A DNA stretch of 64,000 nucleotides from Desulfosarcina ovata subsp. ovata (lineage in GTDB: Bacteria > Desulfobacterota > Desulfobacteria > Desulfobacterales > Desulfosarcinaceae): the NCBI RefSeq assembly GCF_009689005.1, contig NZ_AP021879.1, positions 310,001 through 374,000 of the forward strand. The letters run 5' to 3'. How positions within the stretch are numbered: position 1 is the first letter of the stretch; every line of letters begins with the position of its first letter. Positions 62,747-64,000 of this stretch are shown piece by piece. Made by a program: the position numbers and the translations under genes. A model generated the notes under the pieces. The model was not told the origin of the DNA. It searched no databases and was given only the letters and a program-made list of their open reading frames with translations.

Positions 62747-64000
62747 ATGGCTTACCCACTCAATACGCTGACCTTTCCCCTGCACGGCAATCGATTGATT
62801 GAAGCCAGTGCCGGTACCGGCAAGACCTATACCATTGCGGCCCTGTACCTGCGTCTGGTGCTGGGGCATGGCGGTGAGAACGGCTTTGTCCGGCCGTTGA
62901 CGCCACCGGAGATTTTGGTGGTGACCTTTACCAATGCTGCCACGGAAGAGCTGCGCGACCGGATCCGTTCCCGGCTGACCGAGGCGGCCGCCTTTTTCCG
63001 CAGGCAAGGCAGCGGTGATGATTACCTGCTCTCCTTGCGCGAAGCGTTTCCGGCGTCCCAGTGGCCCGCCAAGGCAAGACAGTTGGAACAGGCGGCCCAA
63101 TGGATGGACGAATCGGCCATCTTCACCATTCACTCATGGTGCCAGCGCATGCTTCGCCAACACGCGTTTGACAGCGGCAGCCTGTTTGATCTGGAGCTCG
63201 AAACCAATGAACAGCCGTTGCTGGAAGAGGCGGCTTGCGATTACTGGCGTAAATACTTCTATCCTCTGCCGGCTGCGCTTCTGGGTGAGCTGTTGGAATC
63301 GATACACTGCGACACGCCCCAGGCCTTGCTCGATCAGGTGCACCCCCTGCTCAATGTGCCGCTGCCATCGCCCGAAGATCCTTTCGACATCCTGACCCGT
63401 CGCCAGGCCGCCATTGAAACCGCGCGCCTCTGCTGGCAGAACGATTTCGATGCCGCCGTGGCAGCATTGCGCGACGCACAGGCCAGGAAAGTCCTCAGCG
63501 GCGTTAAATACCGAGCGGCTTCCCTGGAAAATTGGATTGATCGATTGTCCGCCTGGGTGGACGGGAATGGCCCGTTGCCCGATGCGGATGTGCTGGGCAA
63601 ACTGTCGCAGACGGGGCTGCGGGAAGGGGTCAATAAGAATAAGACCGCCCCCGAACATGCCGCCTATTCAGCTTTTGACCGGCTTATCGTTCAACTGGCC
63701 GAACTGGTAATGGATGAGGCGCTGTTGATCCATGCCGCCCGGGACATTGGCTGCCGGTTCCGGCAGGCCAAGCACCGTCAGGCCCAGATGGGGTTTGATG
63801 ACCTGCTCAGCATGCTTCAAAAGGCCTTGCAGGCACCCGGCGGTCAGCAATTGGCCACCATCATCCGCTCCCAGTTTCCTGTGGTGTTGATCGACGAATT
63901 TCAGGATACGGACCCGGTACAGTACGACATTTTCAGCAACGTCTACCTGGATCAGCCCGACACCGGCCTGCTGATGATCGGTGATCCCAAGCAGGCCATC
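62747..64000 (+). CDS. recB: RecBCD subunit RecB, N-terminal 418 codons, runs off right edge
   Basis: Superfamily 1 helicase start: LIEASAGTGKTYTIAALYLR (Walker A), PPEILVVTFTNAATEELRDR (motif Ia), AIFTIHSWCQRMLRQHAF, and Walker B VVLIDEFQDTDPVQYDIF just before the edge, followed by LMIGDPKQAI. RecB is the 3'-5' helicase and the nuclease of the complex. recD would be expected beyond. Confidence 0.96.
   Translation, partial: MAYPLNTLTFPLHGNRLIEASAGTGKTYTIAALYLRLVLGHGGENGFVRPLTPPEILVVTFTNAATEELRDRIRSRLTEAAAFFRRQGSGDDYLLSLREAFPASQWPAKARQLEQAAQWMDESAIFTIHSWCQRMLRQHAFDSGSLFDLELETNEQPLLEEAACDYWRKYFYPLPAALLGELLESIHCDTPQALLDQVHPLLNVPLPSPEDPFDILTRRQAAIETARLCWQNDFDAAVAALRDAQARKVLSGVKYRAASLENWIDRLSAWVDGNGPLPDADVLGKLSQTGLREGVNKNKTAPEHAAYSAFDRLIVQLAELVMDEALLIHAARDIGCRFRQAKHRQAQMGFDDLLSMLQKALQAPGGQQLATIIRSQFPVVLIDEFQDTDPVQYDIFSNVYLDQPDTGLLMIGDPKQAI

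Overview
The window looks like part of the chromosome of a gram-negative, probably anaerobic, Desulfobacterota-type bacterium (Desulfosarcina/Desulfobacteraceae-like). This is an inference from gene content: an FmdE-family zinc-ribbon protein, a CoA-disulfide-reductase/rhodanese fusion, class III PHA synthase (PhaE plus PhaC), an HDOD protein with an MJ0042-type zinc ribbon, and a large sensor kinase paired with a solute-binding protein. No rRNA or marker gene fixes the species.

Region by region. 1-18 kb is mostly ordinary backbone: the start of a Wadjet jetA gene running off the left edge, an FmdE-like protein, a persulfide/CoA-disulfide reductase, the speD-speE polyamine pair, a glycosyltransferase gene split by an insertion sequence (IS), a DnaJ-like chaperone, HPF, an HDOD protein, an HIBADH-family dehydrogenase, an OmpA-type lipoprotein, an ECF sigma/anti-sigma pair and an HU/IHF-like protein. 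18-24 kb starts with a CULT-domain (cereblon-like) protein. It is followed by an IS end, a cas3 relic and an IS630-type fragment, then a solute-binding-protein/hybrid-kinase pair.

24-48 kb is an AT-rich, IS-riddled accessory island that stops at a tRNA-Arg gene. It holds an AbrB-type regulator, ParDE, an unknown 362-residue protein, an IS4-family element nested in an ISXO2-like remnant, and a two-gene DUF262 (GmrSD-like) module with an unknown third gene. Further on are a decayed cluster of small phage-like genes (four diverged copies of one small acidic protein and a chimeric tRNA-Tyr), an IS21-type element gutted by an IS1/IS1595-type element, a HelD-like helicase, a nuclease-like gene split by a second copy of that IS, and several non-coding repeats.

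48-57.5 kb returns to higher GC: a membrane protein, a SNF2 fragment, a FadR/GntR regulator and a PHA granule locus (phasin-like, PhaC-like hydrolase, PhaE, PhaC, GAF protein). The PHA locus lies between two 90-bp direct repeats and ends near a tRNA 3'-end scar. An IS3 element precedes recC and the start of recB at the right edge.

How the genes work together: Wadjet, DUF262 pair, helicase/nuclease, ParDE, cas3 relic and RecBC make this a locus with strong DNA-defence and DNA-processing content, much of it damaged by IS activity. The polyamine, PHA and envelope-stress operons are intact housekeeping units. The most interesting uncharacterised material is the DUF262 module with its third gene, the HelD-like/nuclease pair, the CULT protein, the four-copy small-protein family and the hairpin-bearing repeats.
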